From JAZNSB01 sp045590955 (lineage in GTDB: Bacteria > Pseudomonadota > Alphaproteobacteria > RF32 > CAG-239): DNA of 24,853 nt. Position numbers and translations under genes: made by a program. Where the stretch lies: positions 1 through 24,853 of the forward strand of contig JAZNSB010000058.1 in NCBI GenBank assembly GCA_045590955.1, in the 5' to 3' direction. Position 1 is the first letter of the stretch, and each line of letters opens with the position of its first letter. The notes under the pieces are model-generated. The model made no database searches and had not been told where the DNA came from. It saw only the letters and a list, made by a program, of their open reading frames with translations. Below are positions 14,001-23,493 of the stretch, one piece after another.

Positions 14001-16739
14001 TTAATGTGCTCCTGCCCATGTTTGCGAAAAACCAACCTCAGCAACTAACAAAAGTTTGTCGGAAACAACCTTTTGCATTGTATTTTTTATTAGCTCGGCA
14101 GCTCTTTCTACCTCATCATCCGGGGCCTCAAAAACAAGCTCATCGTGAACCTGTAAAAGCATTTTTGTTTTTAATCCGCTATTCTCAAGTTCTTGGTGCA
14201 CACGCCGCATGGCAAGCTTAATTATATCTGCCGCACCGCCTTGTATGGGGGCGTTAATGGCAGCTCTTTGGGCATTTGCCTCAAGTCGTTTGTTTGGATT
14301 GTTTATGTCTGATATGTATATTTTTCTCCCAAAAGGTGTTTCTACATAGCCATGTGTTTGCGCAAATTTGATTGTTTTATCCATATATTCTTTTATTTCC
14401 GGCATTTGCTTAAAGTAAATCTCTATATATGAACGAGCATCTTGCCTGCTTACGCCTATTTGTTTTGCCAAACCAAACTCTGACATACCATAAACAATAC
14501 CAAAATTAATGGCTTTTGCATACGATCTTTGTTCTTTGGTAACATTTTCATATTCAACATCAAAAATCTTTGCAGCGGTTTCTGCGTGCAAATCTCTGTC
14601 TTCTTCAAATGCTTTTTTTAACCCCTTAACGTTTGCAACCGTGGCCAATAAACGCAACTCTACTTGAGAATAATCGCAAGAAATGATTTTGTGTCCGGAT
14701 TTTGCAACAAAACATTCTCTGATTTTTTTGCCTTCAGGACTTCTTACCGGTATATTTTGAAGGTTGGGGTTAGATGAGGCAAGCCTACCCGTATTAGCTG
14801 TTGTTTGATTAAATGTTGTGTGCACTCTTTGGTGGTTATCTAAAAGAGCTATCAGAGAATCTGTGTAGGTTGATTTTAATTTTGAAAAAGCCCGCCATTC
14901 CAAAATTTTATCACAAATTTCACACCCCTGTTCAGAAAGTTCTTCCAGAACATCTGCTCCGGTTTGCCATCCGCCTCCGGGAGATTTTTTGCCCTTATAT
15001 CCCATTTTAGAAAATAAAATTGTTCCTATTTGCTTTGGAGACGCTATGTTAAAACTTTCGCCGGCAAGTTCATATATTTGTTTTTCTAAAACATTTATGT
15101 TGTCAGAAAAGGTGTTGCTGAGTTTTTTTAGCGAATCTAAATCTACCTTTATGCCAATATCTTCCATCTGTTTTAAAATACCAATAATAGGGCGATCTAA
15201 ATTTTCATAAACAGCCACAAGATGCTCTGACACCAGACGTTTTTTTAGCACATTATACAAACAAAGTATTATTCCGGCTTTTTGTGCCGCATATGTCAAC
15301 ATATCTTGAGGCAAAACATCCGACATGCTTTTTTTGTCTTTTCCTTTTCCCAATAAGTCTTCTTGCAAAATTACTTTGGTTCCTAAAAACAGCTCTGACA
15401 GCGTTTCTATGTCGTGCTTGTGTGAAGAACCATCTAAAACAAACGATAAAACAGCAATGTCATCTATGGGAAAAACATCTGATTTGCCAACCGCCTGCTC
15501 TATAAAGTGCAAATCCGTTTTTAAGTTGCACCCTATTTTTAAGATGGATTTACTCTCTAAAATAGGTTTCAGCGTTTCTTGCAGATCTTTAACATCTATT
15601 GTTGATTTGTTACGGCTATCAAATAAATCCGCCATAAGAGAATTGGTTTTTAGATTTACGGGAACATAATAAGCTTTTTTTTCATCTGTTGCTATAGCAA
15701 AACCCAACAATTTATCAAAAGAAGGTGCCGGTCCGCTTGTAACGGCGCAAAAAGAAAAAAGCTTGTTTTGTCGTATTTTTTCTACCAAACCTTTAAGTTG
15801 TTCTTTGCTTTCTAAAAGCTCATACTCAACCGCAATTTCTTTATTCGCTAATTCTTGACCAAGGTCGGTTTGTTGGTGATTTTGACACCAGCGCTCAAGC
15901 CTTGGTCGCAAACTTTTAAAATTGTATTTAGTTATGAATTCATTTAGAACATCTATTCTAGGCGACTTACATTGCAAACTTTGAATATCTATCTGAAGCG
16001 GAACGTCTGCGTTAAGTGTAACAAGTTTTTTTGATATTCTTGCCATGTTTGCATTTTCCAGCAAGGTTTCTCTTCTTTTGTTTTGTTTGATTTCTGAAGC
16101 TCTTTGCAACAACTCTTCCAAAGATCCGTATTCATTGATAAGTTGGGCCGCTGTTTTAAGCCCTATACCGGGAACGCCCGGAACATTGTCTGAAGAATCG
16201 CCCGCCAGCGCCTGAACGTCTATTACCCTGTCAGGATATACACCAAACTTTTCTTTTACATCTTCATTAGAAAAAAACTTATCTTTCATCGGGTCATAAA
16301 ATTCTACCCCGGGACCAATCAGCTGCATAAGGTCTTTATCTGCAGAAACAATGGTAACATCAAGCCCCTCTGCCAGCGCCTTTTTAGAAAAAGTGGCGAT
16401 AAGATCGTCAGCTTCATATCCCTCTATTTCTAAACGGTTTATGTTTAGAGAATCCACTGCCTCTCTAATGATTTCAAACTGTGGTATTAAATCTTCGGGC
16501 AACTCTTTTCTGTTGGCCTTGTAATCCGGATATATCTCGTTTCTGAAGTTTTTGCGCTTTGCATCAAACAACACCAGCTGATAGTCGCAACCGATTTTGT
16601 CTGTGAGCTTTAAAAACATGTTGGTAAATCCATATACTGCATTTACCGGTTTTTTGTCTGGCGATGTCATTGGTGGAAGAGCGTAAAAAGCCCTAAAAAT
16701 ATAACCCGAGCCATCAATCAAACAAAGTCTTTTGTTCAT
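14001..16739 (-). CDS. polA: DNA polymerase I
   Basis: Gap-filling and Okazaki-fragment-processing polymerase, 912 residues. The N-terminal 5'-3' exonuclease is intact: LIDGSG (8-13), EADDLIAT (109-116), GDSSDNVPGVPGIG (180-193). The polymerase domain is intact: DYSQVELR (motif A, 689-696), RSYAKAINFGIVYG (motif B, 738-751), VHDE (motif C, 864-867). The middle 3'-5' exonuclease-like domain (about 300-500) has the fold pattern, but Cys331 and Val333 stand where Asp and Glu are expected and Lys487 replaces the third-motif Asp; only Asp409 remains. Proofreading is therefore probably lost. Its 5' end overlaps the methyltransferase gene by 26 bases and an unknown gene starts one base after its stop. 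Confidence 0.97.
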   Translation of the reverse strand: MNKRLCLIDGSGYIFRAFYALPPMTSPDKKPVNAVYGFTNMFLKLTDKIGCDYQLVLFDAKRKNFRNEIYPDYKANRKELPEDLIPQFEIIREAVDSLNINRLEIEGYEADDLIATFSKKALAEGLDVTIVSADKDLMQLIGPGVEFYDPMKDKFFSNEDVKEKFGVYPDRVIDVQALAGDSSDNVPGVPGIGLKTAAQLINEYGSLEELLQRASEIKQNKRRETLLENANMARISKKLVTLNADVPLQIDIQSLQCKSPRIDVLNEFITKYNFKSLRPRLERWCQNHQQTDLGQELANKEIAVEYELLESKEQLKGLVEKIRQNKLFSFCAVTSGPAPSFDKLLGFAIATDEKKAYYVPVNLKTNSLMADLFDSRNKSTIDVKDLQETLKPILESKSILKIGCNLKTDLHFIEQAVGKSDVFPIDDIAVLSFVLDGSSHKHDIETLSELFLGTKVILQEDLLGKGKDKKSMSDVLPQDMLTYAAQKAGIILCLYNVLKKRLVSEHLVAVYENLDRPIIGILKQMEDIGIKVDLDSLKKLSNTFSDNINVLEKQIYELAGESFNIASPKQIGTILFSKMGYKGKKSPGGGWQTGADVLEELSEQGCEICDKILEWRAFSKLKSTYTDSLIALLDNHQRVHTTFNQTTANTGRLASSNPNLQNIPVRSPEGKKIRECFVAKSGHKIISCDYSQVELRLLATVANVKGLKKAFEEDRDLHAETAAKIFDVEYENVTKEQRSYAKAINFGIVYGMSEFGLAKQIGVSRQDARSYIEIYFKQMPEIKEYMDKTIKFAQTHGYVETPFGRKIYISDINNPNKRLEANAQRAAINAPIQGGAADIIKLAMRRVHQELENSGLKTKMLLQVHDELVFEAPDDEVERAAELIKNTMQKVVSDKLLLVAEVGFSQTWAGAH

Positions 16740-17502
16740 TAAGCGCTCCTTCTATTCTTTTTTGTGCCAATTCAAAATATGTTTTTTCTCTCTCAATTCC
16801 AACAAATTTTCTTTTGTTTTTTACACACGAAACACCTGTTGTGCCGGAGCCCATAAACGGGTCAAAAACAACATCTGAGGGTTTTGTTGACGCCTCTATT
16901 ATTCTGTCAAGCAGGGCAAGAGGTTTTTGGGTTGTGTGATAACCAAAGGTTTTTTCTTTTGCCGGAGTGGTGAAAATAGACCAGACCGTTCGCATCTGCA
17001 GGCCCGGCTTTTTTATAAAATCTTTTGAAAAATCACCGTTTTTCATTGCCTGATAATTGAAAAAATGTTTGGACTTTTTATCCTTTTTTGCCCAAATTAA
17101 ACTCTCGTGGCTGGCCGTGAAATACTTACAAGAAATGTTTGGGGCTGCATTGGGCTTAAACCATGCAATTTCATTTAAAATATGATAGTTTAACAGCATC
17201 ATTGCATGCCCGCAGGCGTGTATGTTGTGATATGTGCCGGAAACCCATATTGTGCCGTCTTTTTTTAATACTCTTTTGCATTCTTTGAGCCATTTTTTAT
17301 GAAATTCAAAGTTATCTTCTGCCGTTAACGGTTTGTCCCAAGCGCCTTTATTTAAGTTTACCAGTTTGCCATTAAAACACGTTTTACCGTTATCTGACAT
17401 TAAATATGGAGGATCGGCAAAAATCATATCAAAACTTTCATCCGGAAAGCTTTGTATTACCTCTAAACAATCTCCATGATAAATTTCATATTCTTTTGTC
17501 AT
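16714..17502 (-). CDS. DNA methyltransferase, beta class (adenine-N6 or cytosine-N4), DpnA-like
   Basis: 262 residues. Methylates DNA using S-adenosylmethionine. DPPY (30-33, in MIFADPPYLM) is the catalytic motif and comes before the AdoMet-binding DPFMGSGTTG (214-223), the beta-class order; GAWDKPLT, SGTYHNI and HTTQKPLALLDRII fit the same group. By recall, the DPPY flank and SCKYFTASHESLIWAKK resemble DpnA-type (GATC) enzymes. It ends soon after motif I and so lacks the roughly 90-residue C-terminal domain of CcrM. The ATG at 17502 is chosen because GAGG lies 6 bases upstream; a TTG at 17514 is a poor alternative. No restriction gene is next to it. First gene of the polA operon. Target site cannot be read from the sequence. 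Confidence 0.92.
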   Translation of the reverse strand: MTKEYEIYHGDCLEVIQSFPDESFDMIFADPPYLMSDNGKTCFNGKLVNLNKGAWDKPLTAEDNFEFHKKWLKECKRVLKKDGTIWVSGTYHNIHACGHAMMLLNYHILNEIAWFKPNAAPNISCKYFTASHESLIWAKKDKKSKHFFNYQAMKNGDFSKDFIKKPGLQMRTVWSIFTTPAKEKTFGYHTTQKPLALLDRIIEASTKPSDVVFDPFMGSGTTGVSCVKNKRKFVGIEREKTYFELAQKRIEGALNEQKTLFD

Positions 17503-17526
17503 CAAAAACCTCAAATTAACTTATTT

Positions 17527-17555
17527 TTTATAGAATAATTACTACAATTTCGCAA
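17527..17555 (-). promoter_or_regulatory. Promoter of the methyltransferase-polA operon
   Basis: On the minus strand, TTGCGA (17555-17550), exactly 17 bases, TATAAA (17532-17527). The -35 touches the ribosome site of the divergent penicillin-binding protein gene, so the 62-base divergent gap is shared control space. Confidence 0.65.
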
Positions 17556-17564
17556 GAGGTTAAA

Positions 17565-19361
17565 ATGACTAAAAAGAAAACAAATAAAAAATATTTCAAA
17601 AGAAAGAAAAAAAACAACAACAACCGCTTTTTAAAAACCCTGATAAAGGCTTGTATTCTTGCGCTTATTGGCTCTGGTTTCTATCTGTTTTATTGTTATA
17701 AAACCCTACCAGATGTATATGAGAATGTTAATAACATCAGACAGCCATCTATTACCGTAACTTACGAATCGGGTAAAGAAATCAAAACGTTCGGTGGCAA
17801 TTTTTCAGATGTTGTTTATGCCGAAAAAGTACCTTTTTATGTTAAAGAGGCAATTATAGCTATAGAAGACAAGCGCTTTTATGAACATTTTGGTTTTGAC
17901 CCTATTTCTTTTACACGCGCAATGCTTATAAATCTTATTTCTTTAAAATATAAGCAGGGAGCGAGCACAATCACCCAACAGGTTGCAAAAAATCTGTTTT
18001 TAAACCGACAAAAGAATCTAAAAAGAAAGGTGCAAGAGCTTATGTTAGCTCTTTGGTTGGAAAAAACTTTTGACAAAGACCAAATTTTAACACTGTATCT
18101 AAACAGAGTATATTTTGGAAATGGCGCTTACGGTATAGAGGCGGCAAGCCAAAAATACTTCAAAAAAACAACCGCTGACCTTACCTTGTTAGAGGGTGCA
18201 GTATTGGCCGGAATTCTAAAATCTCCAAACAAATATAATCCAATTGCTAACCAAGATTTAGCTTTTAAAAGAGCTTCTGTGGTATTGGACAAGATGCAAG
18301 AACAGCATTACATTGCAAAAGAAACAAACCAACACGCAAAAAAACAACATCTGTTGTACCGTTTTGATAAAAAACAAAACAATGCTCTGTATTTTGCCGA
18401 CTGGATATTACAAGAAGTACCGTTTTTTATTGGAGAAAGAGCGGAAGATGTGATTGTTTATACGACATTAAACGAAAAATTGCAAATTGCTGCAGAAGAA
18501 ATTTTAAAAACAGAAATAGAATCCAATAAAGATAAAAACGTTACCCAGGGTGCGGTGATTGTGCTTGACCTAAACGGAGCTGTTAAGGCAATGGTTGGAG
18601 GAACAGATTATTTTCAAAGCCAATTTAACAGAGCAACTCAAGCATTGCGTCAAGCCGGCTCGGCGTTTAAGCCGTTTGTTTACTTAACTGCGCTGGAAAG
18701 AGGTTTTACAAAAACCTCCCTGGTAGATGATGTTCCGGTTTCAATCGGCAAATGGACGCCCAAAAACTATGATAAAAAAACCCACGGGAAAGTATCTTTA
18801 CAAGAAGCCTTAGCATCTTCTCTTAATCTGGCAACCGTAAATCTGTCTTCGCAAATACCCACATCAGAGATCATTAAAACTGCTAAAAAGCTGGGAATTA
18901 GCTCTTTTTTACACAACTCTCCATCTTTATGTCTTGGTACGGCAAATGTAAAAGTTTTAGATATGGCTTCCGCATATAGTGTTTTTGCAAACGGAGGCCT
19001 TATGACATGGCCACATGCCATAAAAGAGGTGTTTAACAAAGATGGAATCCAGGTTTATATGCGCCATAACAGTGAACCTATTCGGATTGTAGAAGCTAAA
19101 CACACAGAAGAAATGTCTGAAATGTTGGAGGCGGTAATTGTCAAAGGAACCGGCTATAAAGCTCAAACACCCTTTTTTGTGGCTGGAAAAACCGGAACAT
19201 CTCAAGATTACAGAGACGCCTGGATGATTGGTTTTTCTGATAGATATGTGGTAGCTGTTTGGTTAGGAAATGACGACAATACACCAATGAAAAACATTAC
19301 CGGAGGAAGTCTGCCTGCAGAAATATGGAAAAAAATAATGTTAAAAGCACATGAAATTTAA
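17565..19361 (+). CDS. Class A penicillin-binding protein (PBP1A family, glycosyltransferase and transpeptidase)
   Basis: Builds and crosslinks peptidoglycan at the inner membrane. 598 residues, short for PBP1A because the regulatory insert domains are missing. A very basic cytoplasmic tail (1-28) is followed by one membrane span (about 29-45). GT51 domain: AIEDKRFYEHFGFD with catalytic Glu101, then GASTITQQVAKNLFL. Transpeptidase domain: SAFK (Ser366 active site, Lys369), SLN (419-421) and KTGTS (542-546). All catalytic residues are present. GAGG at 17556-17559 precedes the ATG. Divergent from the methyltransferase-polA operon and followed by gpmI behind its own AT-rich gap. Could be called PBP1A or a PBP1F-like protein. 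Confidence 0.94.
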   Translation: MTKKKTNKKYFKRKKKNNNNRFLKTLIKACILALIGSGFYLFYCYKTLPDVYENVNNIRQPSITVTYESGKEIKTFGGNFSDVVYAEKVPFYVKEAIIAIEDKRFYEHFGFDPISFTRAMLINLISLKYKQGASTITQQVAKNLFLNRQKNLKRKVQELMLALWLEKTFDKDQILTLYLNRVYFGNGAYGIEAASQKYFKKTTADLTLLEGAVLAGILKSPNKYNPIANQDLAFKRASVVLDKMQEQHYIAKETNQHAKKQHLLYRFDKKQNNALYFADWILQEVPFFIGERAEDVIVYTTLNEKLQIAAEEILKTEIESNKDKNVTQGAVIVLDLNGAVKAMVGGTDYFQSQFNRATQALRQAGSAFKPFVYLTALERGFTKTSLVDDVPVSIGKWTPKNYDKKTHGKVSLQEALASSLNLATVNLSSQIPTSEIIKTAKKLGISSFLHNSPSLCLGTANVKVLDMASAYSVFANGGLMTWPHAIKEVFNKDGIQVYMRHNSEPIRIVEAKHTEEMSEMLEAVIVKGTGYKAQTPFFVAGKTGTSQDYRDAWMIGFSDRYVVAVWLGNDDNTPMKNITGGSLPAEIWKKIMLKAHEI

Positions 19362-19399
19362 AACTCTTATTTAGTGCTTTTATCTTAAAAAAAACTATA

Positions 19400-19405
19400 T
19401 ATAAT
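19400..19405 (+). promoter_or_regulatory. Consensus -10 box upstream of gpmI
   Basis: TATAAT lies 31 bases before the gpmI ATG. No good -35 hexamer is found 16-18 bases upstream, so this is a partial promoter call for the gpmI-to-rppH operon. Confidence 0.4.
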
Positions 19406-19436
19406 TAGTCAAAATAATTTTAATAAGGATAAAAAA

Positions 19437-20966
19437 ATGAAACAAAAACCTGTTATGCTTTTGGTGTTAGACGGATGGGGATATCGTGATAACAAAACCA
19501 ACGATAATGCCATTGAAATGGGAAACACCCCCGTTTGGCACAAACTTTTGGAACAATATCCAAATACATTGATTAAGACATCAGGTCTGGCGGTTGGCTT
19601 GCCAGAAGGAATTATGGGTAACTCAGAAGTTGGACACACCAATCTTGGTGCAGGAAGGGTGGTTATGCAGGATTTGCCAAAAATTGATTTGGCAATTCAA
19701 AATAACACATTGAAAGATCAAAAAAACCTGGTAGACATGATTAACACTCTAAAAAACAACAAAAAAACATGTCATTTAATGGGATTGCTGTCTGATGGTG
19801 GCGTTCATTCTATGCAAGACCACATCGTTGCTTTGTGTAAGATATTAAACAGCAACAACATTCCCGTATGTGTTCATCCGCTGTTAGACGGAAGAGATAC
19901 TCCTCCGGCAAGCGCAATAAACTTTATTGATGCTTTTGAAAAAGAAATTTGCAATTTGGAACATGTAAAAATTGCAACTTTATCGGGCAGATTTTATGCG
20001 ATGGATAGAGATAAAAGATGGGATAGAGTGCAAAAAGCATATGACAACATGGTTATGGCTAACGGAAAACGCTTTTCTTCCGCTCATGAGGCAATTGCAT
20101 CTTCTTATGCTGAAAATGTTACCGACGAATTTGTTGTTCCGTGTGTTGTCGGACAATATGAGGGTATGCAAGATGGTGACGCTATATTGATGGCAAACTT
20201 CAGAGCCGATAGGGCCAGAGAAATTTTATATGCGCTTGGTGACGAATCTTTTGACGGATTTGAAAGAATTAAAGTTGTTAAGTTTTCTGATATTGTTGGT
20301 ATGACAGAGTATTCTGCCGATTTGCGCAGATTTGTAAAAACCGTATTTCCTCCGGAACCTCTTACAAACATTTTTGGCGAAGTGGTGGCAAAAAACGGGT
20401 TGTCTCAGCTTAGAATCGCAGAAACAGAAAAATATGCTCACGTAACATTTTTCTTTAACGGTGGAGAAGAAAAAGAATTTGCCGGCGAACAAAGAATTTT
20501 GGTGCCATCGCCCAAAGTTGCAACATATGACCTAAAGCCGGAAATGTCTGTTTATGAGGTTACAGATAAACTGGTTGAGGCAATTAATTCACAAAAATTT
20601 GACGTTATTATTTGTAACTTTGCAAACGGTGATATGGTTGGTCATACGGGGATTATGGATGCAGCGTTAAAAGCTGTTGCTGCCGTAGATGAATGTTTGG
20701 GTAAGGTTGTGGACGCGATTGTTGGTGTAGATGGGGTTTTGCTGGTAACAGCAGACCACGGAAACGCAGAACAAATGTGCTCTGAAGACGGAACTGCTTG
20801 GACCGCCCATACAACAAATGATGTAAAGTTGGTGTTGGTAAACAATAATTATCCTGTGTGTTTACATGCCGGAAAGCTTGCAGATATAGCTCCAACCATG
20901 CTAGAATTACTTAACATTGAACAGCCAAAAGAAATGACTGGGAAATCTTTAATTTCTAAGGAGTAA
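19437..20966 (+). CDS. gpmI: 2,3-bisphosphoglycerate-independent phosphoglycerate mutase
   Basis: Interconverts 3- and 2-phosphoglycerate in glycolysis and gluconeogenesis; a two-metal (Mn) enzyme of the alkaline phosphatase superfamily. 509 residues, normal. It opens with VLDGWGYR (metal ligand Asp12); the phosphoserine nucleophile is Ser63 in GIMGNSEVGHTNLGAGR; HPLLDGRDTPP, GRFYAMDRDKRW and the C-terminal TADHGNAEQM complete the signature. AAGGAT precedes the ATG. First gene of the block with envC, ctpA, the YibQ-like gene and rppH, an order I know from many alphaproteobacteria; envC begins one base after its stop. Confidence 0.97.
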   Translation: MKQKPVMLLVLDGWGYRDNKTNDNAIEMGNTPVWHKLLEQYPNTLIKTSGLAVGLPEGIMGNSEVGHTNLGAGRVVMQDLPKIDLAIQNNTLKDQKNLVDMINTLKNNKKTCHLMGLLSDGGVHSMQDHIVALCKILNSNNIPVCVHPLLDGRDTPPASAINFIDAFEKEICNLEHVKIATLSGRFYAMDRDKRWDRVQKAYDNMVMANGKRFSSAHEAIASSYAENVTDEFVVPCVVGQYEGMQDGDAILMANFRADRAREILYALGDESFDGFERIKVVKFSDIVGMTEYSADLRRFVKTVFPPEPLTNIFGEVVAKNGLSQLRIAETEKYAHVTFFFNGGEEKEFAGEQRILVPSPKVATYDLKPEMSVYEVTDKLVEAINSQKFDVIICNFANGDMVGHTGIMDAALKAVAAVDECLGKVVDAIVGVDGVLLVTADHGNAEQMCSEDGTAWTAHTTNDVKLVLVNNNYPVCLHAGKLADIAPTMLELLNIEQPKEMTGKSLISKE

Positions 20967-20967
20967 A

Positions 20968-22221
20968 ATGAAACTTTATCTTTGTTCTTTTGTGGTCTTT
21001 ATTGCTTTTGCGGTACAACCGGCTTGGGCCGTGAACTATTCTGCAAAAGAATTAAGGGCCATGGAAGAACAAATGAAGTTACAAAATCTTGAACACAAAA
21101 AACTGCAAGCTCAAGCCACACAAATAAATCTTGAGCTAACAAGTGTAAACCGGAAGATGATTGATGCGGCAAAAAAAATTCAACAAAACGAAAGACAGTT
21201 GTCGCAAATGGAACTAGAGCTTGAAAAGCTCAAAGAAGACCTTAAAACAATGGAAGAAAATTTTTTGGCAGAAGACGATAATTTGATAAAAACCGTTTCT
21301 GCCTTGCAAATCTTAGCCCTAAAGCCTACAGAGGCTTTGTTTGTTCAACCCTTAACCCCCGTAGAAATAATAAGAAGTGCGATTTTACTTAGAGAAACCG
21401 TTCCTTTTTTGGAACAAACCGCTTCTTCTTTACGTGCTGAATTGGCAAAAATTGCAGCAAAAAAACAGCTGATTGAGAATAAATTGGGCAAAATCCAAAA
21501 AGAGAAAAAACTATTACAAGAAAAACATCGCGAGCTTGGGGATTTGGTAAGAAAAAAGTCTAAAATAAGAAATTCTGTAGAAATTAAAAGCGAAGAAACA
21601 AAAAAAGAAGTGTTAAAACTAGCAGAAAAAGCTCAGGATGTTAGAGATTTGCTTAATAAAATTGAAGCAGAAAAAAAAGAGCGTTTGCGTAAAGAAGAAG
21701 AAAGAAGAAAACAAGAAGCTGTTAAAAGAGCAAAGGAACAAAGTAAAATGTTGGCAGAAAAAAAACTGTTAGAACAACAACGTGACAGCTTGATAAAAAG
21801 CAGGCCTGAGATTATAAAGAAAACAGGTGTGGCATTTGCAAACGCAAAAGGAAATCTTCCTATGCCGGCAGTGGGAAATGTAGTGGCTTTTTATGGTGAG
21901 CAAAAAGTTAAAGGGGTGAAAAATCAAGGTATTACCATTAAAACCAGAAACTATGCGCAGGTTACAGCCCCTTTTGACGGATCTGTTATCTTTTCCGGTG
22001 ACTTCAGAGGATATGGAAACCTTATCATAATAGAACACGGTGCCGGATACGTTTCTCTGTTGGCCGGATTGCAAGAAATGGATGTTGAGGTTGGACAGAT
22101 GCTTTTAGCCGGAGAGCCTTTAGGTAGAATGCCCAGCAACGGAGATGCAAAACTTTATATGGAAATTCGCCAAGACGGACAACCTGTAAATCCGTTAAAT
22201 TGGCTTAACACAAGAGGATAA
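20968..22221 (+). CDS. envC: Murein hydrolase activator EnvC
   Basis: Periplasmic activator of cell-division amidases. 417 residues. A signal peptide (MKLYLCSFVVFIAFAVQPAWA) is followed by a long Glu/Lys/Gln-rich coiled coil (about 25-285) and a C-terminal LytM/M23-type domain (about 300-417) with VTAPFDGSVIFSGDFRGYGN. The domain lacks the zinc-binding HxxxD and HxH residues (LYMEIRQDGQPVNPLNWL stands at the HxH place), as expected of EnvC, which is a non-catalytic activator. It starts one base after gpmI and ends three bases before ctpA. Confidence 0.9.
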   Translation: MKLYLCSFVVFIAFAVQPAWAVNYSAKELRAMEEQMKLQNLEHKKLQAQATQINLELTSVNRKMIDAAKKIQQNERQLSQMELELEKLKEDLKTMEENFLAEDDNLIKTVSALQILALKPTEALFVQPLTPVEIIRSAILLRETVPFLEQTASSLRAELAKIAAKKQLIENKLGKIQKEKKLLQEKHRELGDLVRKKSKIRNSVEIKSEETKKEVLKLAEKAQDVRDLLNKIEAEKKERLRKEEERRKQEAVKRAKEQSKMLAEKKLLEQQRDSLIKSRPEIIKKTGVAFANAKGNLPMPAVGNVVAFYGEQKVKGVKNQGITIKTRNYAQVTAPFDGSVIFSGDFRGYGNLIIIEHGAGYVSLLAGLQEMDVEVGQMLLAGEPLGRMPSNGDAKLYMEIRQDGQPVNPLNWLNTRG

Positions 22222-22224
22222 ACA

Positions 22225-23484
22225 ATGAAAAAACTTTTTTTGACAACCGCAATTGCATTAACTCTCGTTTCTTTTAACGTTTCGGCAAAAAAATCCGAAA
22301 TTGAAGAGCCAAACACATATGAGCTACTCAACCTCTTTGGTGAAGTAATGGAAAGGGCAAAATCTTCTTATGTGGAACCAATAAAAGATCAAAAACTTAT
22401 AGAGGCTGCAATTAATGGAATGTTGTCAGATCTTGACCCCCACTCCAGCTTTTTAAACGCAAAAGATTTTAAGTATATGAACGAACAAACAAAGGGAAAA
22501 TTTGGTGGTTTGGGTATAGAAGTGACCATGGAAAGCGGTGTTGTAAAAGTTGTTAGCCCAATAGACGACACACCAGCATTTAAAGCAGGGATTAAAGCCG
22601 GAGATTATATTACCCATATTAACGGCGAGCAAGTTATGGGTATGTCTCTTAATGATGCTGTGGCCAAAATGAGAGGAAAAGTCGGCGAAAAAATAAAAAT
22701 CTCAATAAGAAGATTAAATCAAAAACCTTTTGATGTTGAGTTAAAAAGACAAGAAATAAAAATTACATCCGTAAAATCAGAAATAAAGGCAGATGACGTG
22801 CTTTATTTGCGCATATCTTCTTTTAATGAAGATTCCGATGAACTTATTAAAAAAGCTTTTGACAAACACCTGTCTGATAAAATTAAAGCTTTGGTAATAG
22901 ACGTTAGAAACAATCCCGGTGGGCTGTTAGATCAGGCTGTAAATGTATCTGACCTGTTTTTAGATAAAGGTGAAATTGTATCTACCCGAGCCAGAAATGA
23001 CGAAGACACCGTAAAATATATGGCAAAAAGCGGTGATGCTGTAAATGGAAGGCCCATTGTGGTTCTTATAAATGAGGGTTCTGCATCTGCAGCAGAAATT
23101 TTGGCAGGTGCTTTGCAAGACCATAAAAGAGCCGTTATTATGGGGGAAAAATCTTTTGGCAAGGGCTCTGTGCAAACCATTATTCCTTTAAGCAATTACG
23201 GTGCCATGAAAATTACAACTGCAAGATATTATACACCATCAGGAAGATCTATTCAGGCAACCGGAATTATTCCTGATGTAGAGGTCAAGCCTGCAAAAGT
23301 GGAAGTTTTTGAAAAAAACTTTGATTTTGGCGAGGCAACTCTCGGAAATTCTTTGAAAAATGAAAATGCCGAGTTCATTCCGCCAGAAGAGAAGAAAAAA
23401 CAAGACGAATCTCTTACTCAAGACTACCAATTGTCAAGAGCGGTAGATTTGGCAAAAGCGTTGAGTGTATACTCTAAAAAATAG
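22225..23484 (+). CDS. ctpA: Carboxy-terminal processing protease (S41 family)
   Basis: Periplasmic serine protease that trims C-termini and often controls peptidoglycan hydrolases. 419 residues. Signal peptide MKKLFLTTAIALTLVSFNVSA; N-terminal helical part with LSDLDPHSSFL; PDZ domain (about 90-165, FGGLGIEV through AGIKAGDYITHINGE); S41 core with DVRNNPGGLL, NEGSASAAEILAGALQDH (catalytic Ser288) and GEKSFGKGSVQT (Lys313). The spacing of 25 between Ser and Lys is that of the family. Sits between envC and the YibQ-like gene, which suggests joint work on the cell wall. Confidence 0.96.
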   Translation: MKKLFLTTAIALTLVSFNVSAKKSEIEEPNTYELLNLFGEVMERAKSSYVEPIKDQKLIEAAINGMLSDLDPHSSFLNAKDFKYMNEQTKGKFGGLGIEVTMESGVVKVVSPIDDTPAFKAGIKAGDYITHINGEQVMGMSLNDAVAKMRGKVGEKIKISIRRLNQKPFDVELKRQEIKITSVKSEIKADDVLYLRISSFNEDSDELIKKAFDKHLSDKIKALVIDVRNNPGGLLDQAVNVSDLFLDKGEIVSTRARNDEDTVKYMAKSGDAVNGRPIVVLINEGSASAAEILAGALQDHKRAVIMGEKSFGKGSVQTIIPLSNYGAMKITTARYYTPSGRSIQATGIIPDVEVKPAKVEVFEKNFDFGEATLGNSLKNENAEFIPPEEKKKQDESLTQDYQLSRAVDLAKALSVYSKK

Positions 23485-23493
23485 GAGCTGTTT

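Noticed and set aside
16714..17502. The methyltransferase as CcrM (GANTC)
   Set aside because: DPPY and AdoMet motifs are shared, but the C-terminal CcrM domain of roughly 90 residues is absent and the DPPY flanks look more like DpnA. Target left open.
19342..19382. Inverted repeat TAAAAGCAC / GTGCTTTTA around the stop codon of the penicillin-binding protein
   Set aside because: The 9-bp arms are 23 bases apart and no T run follows, so I do not call it a terminator; it may be chance in AT-rich sequence.
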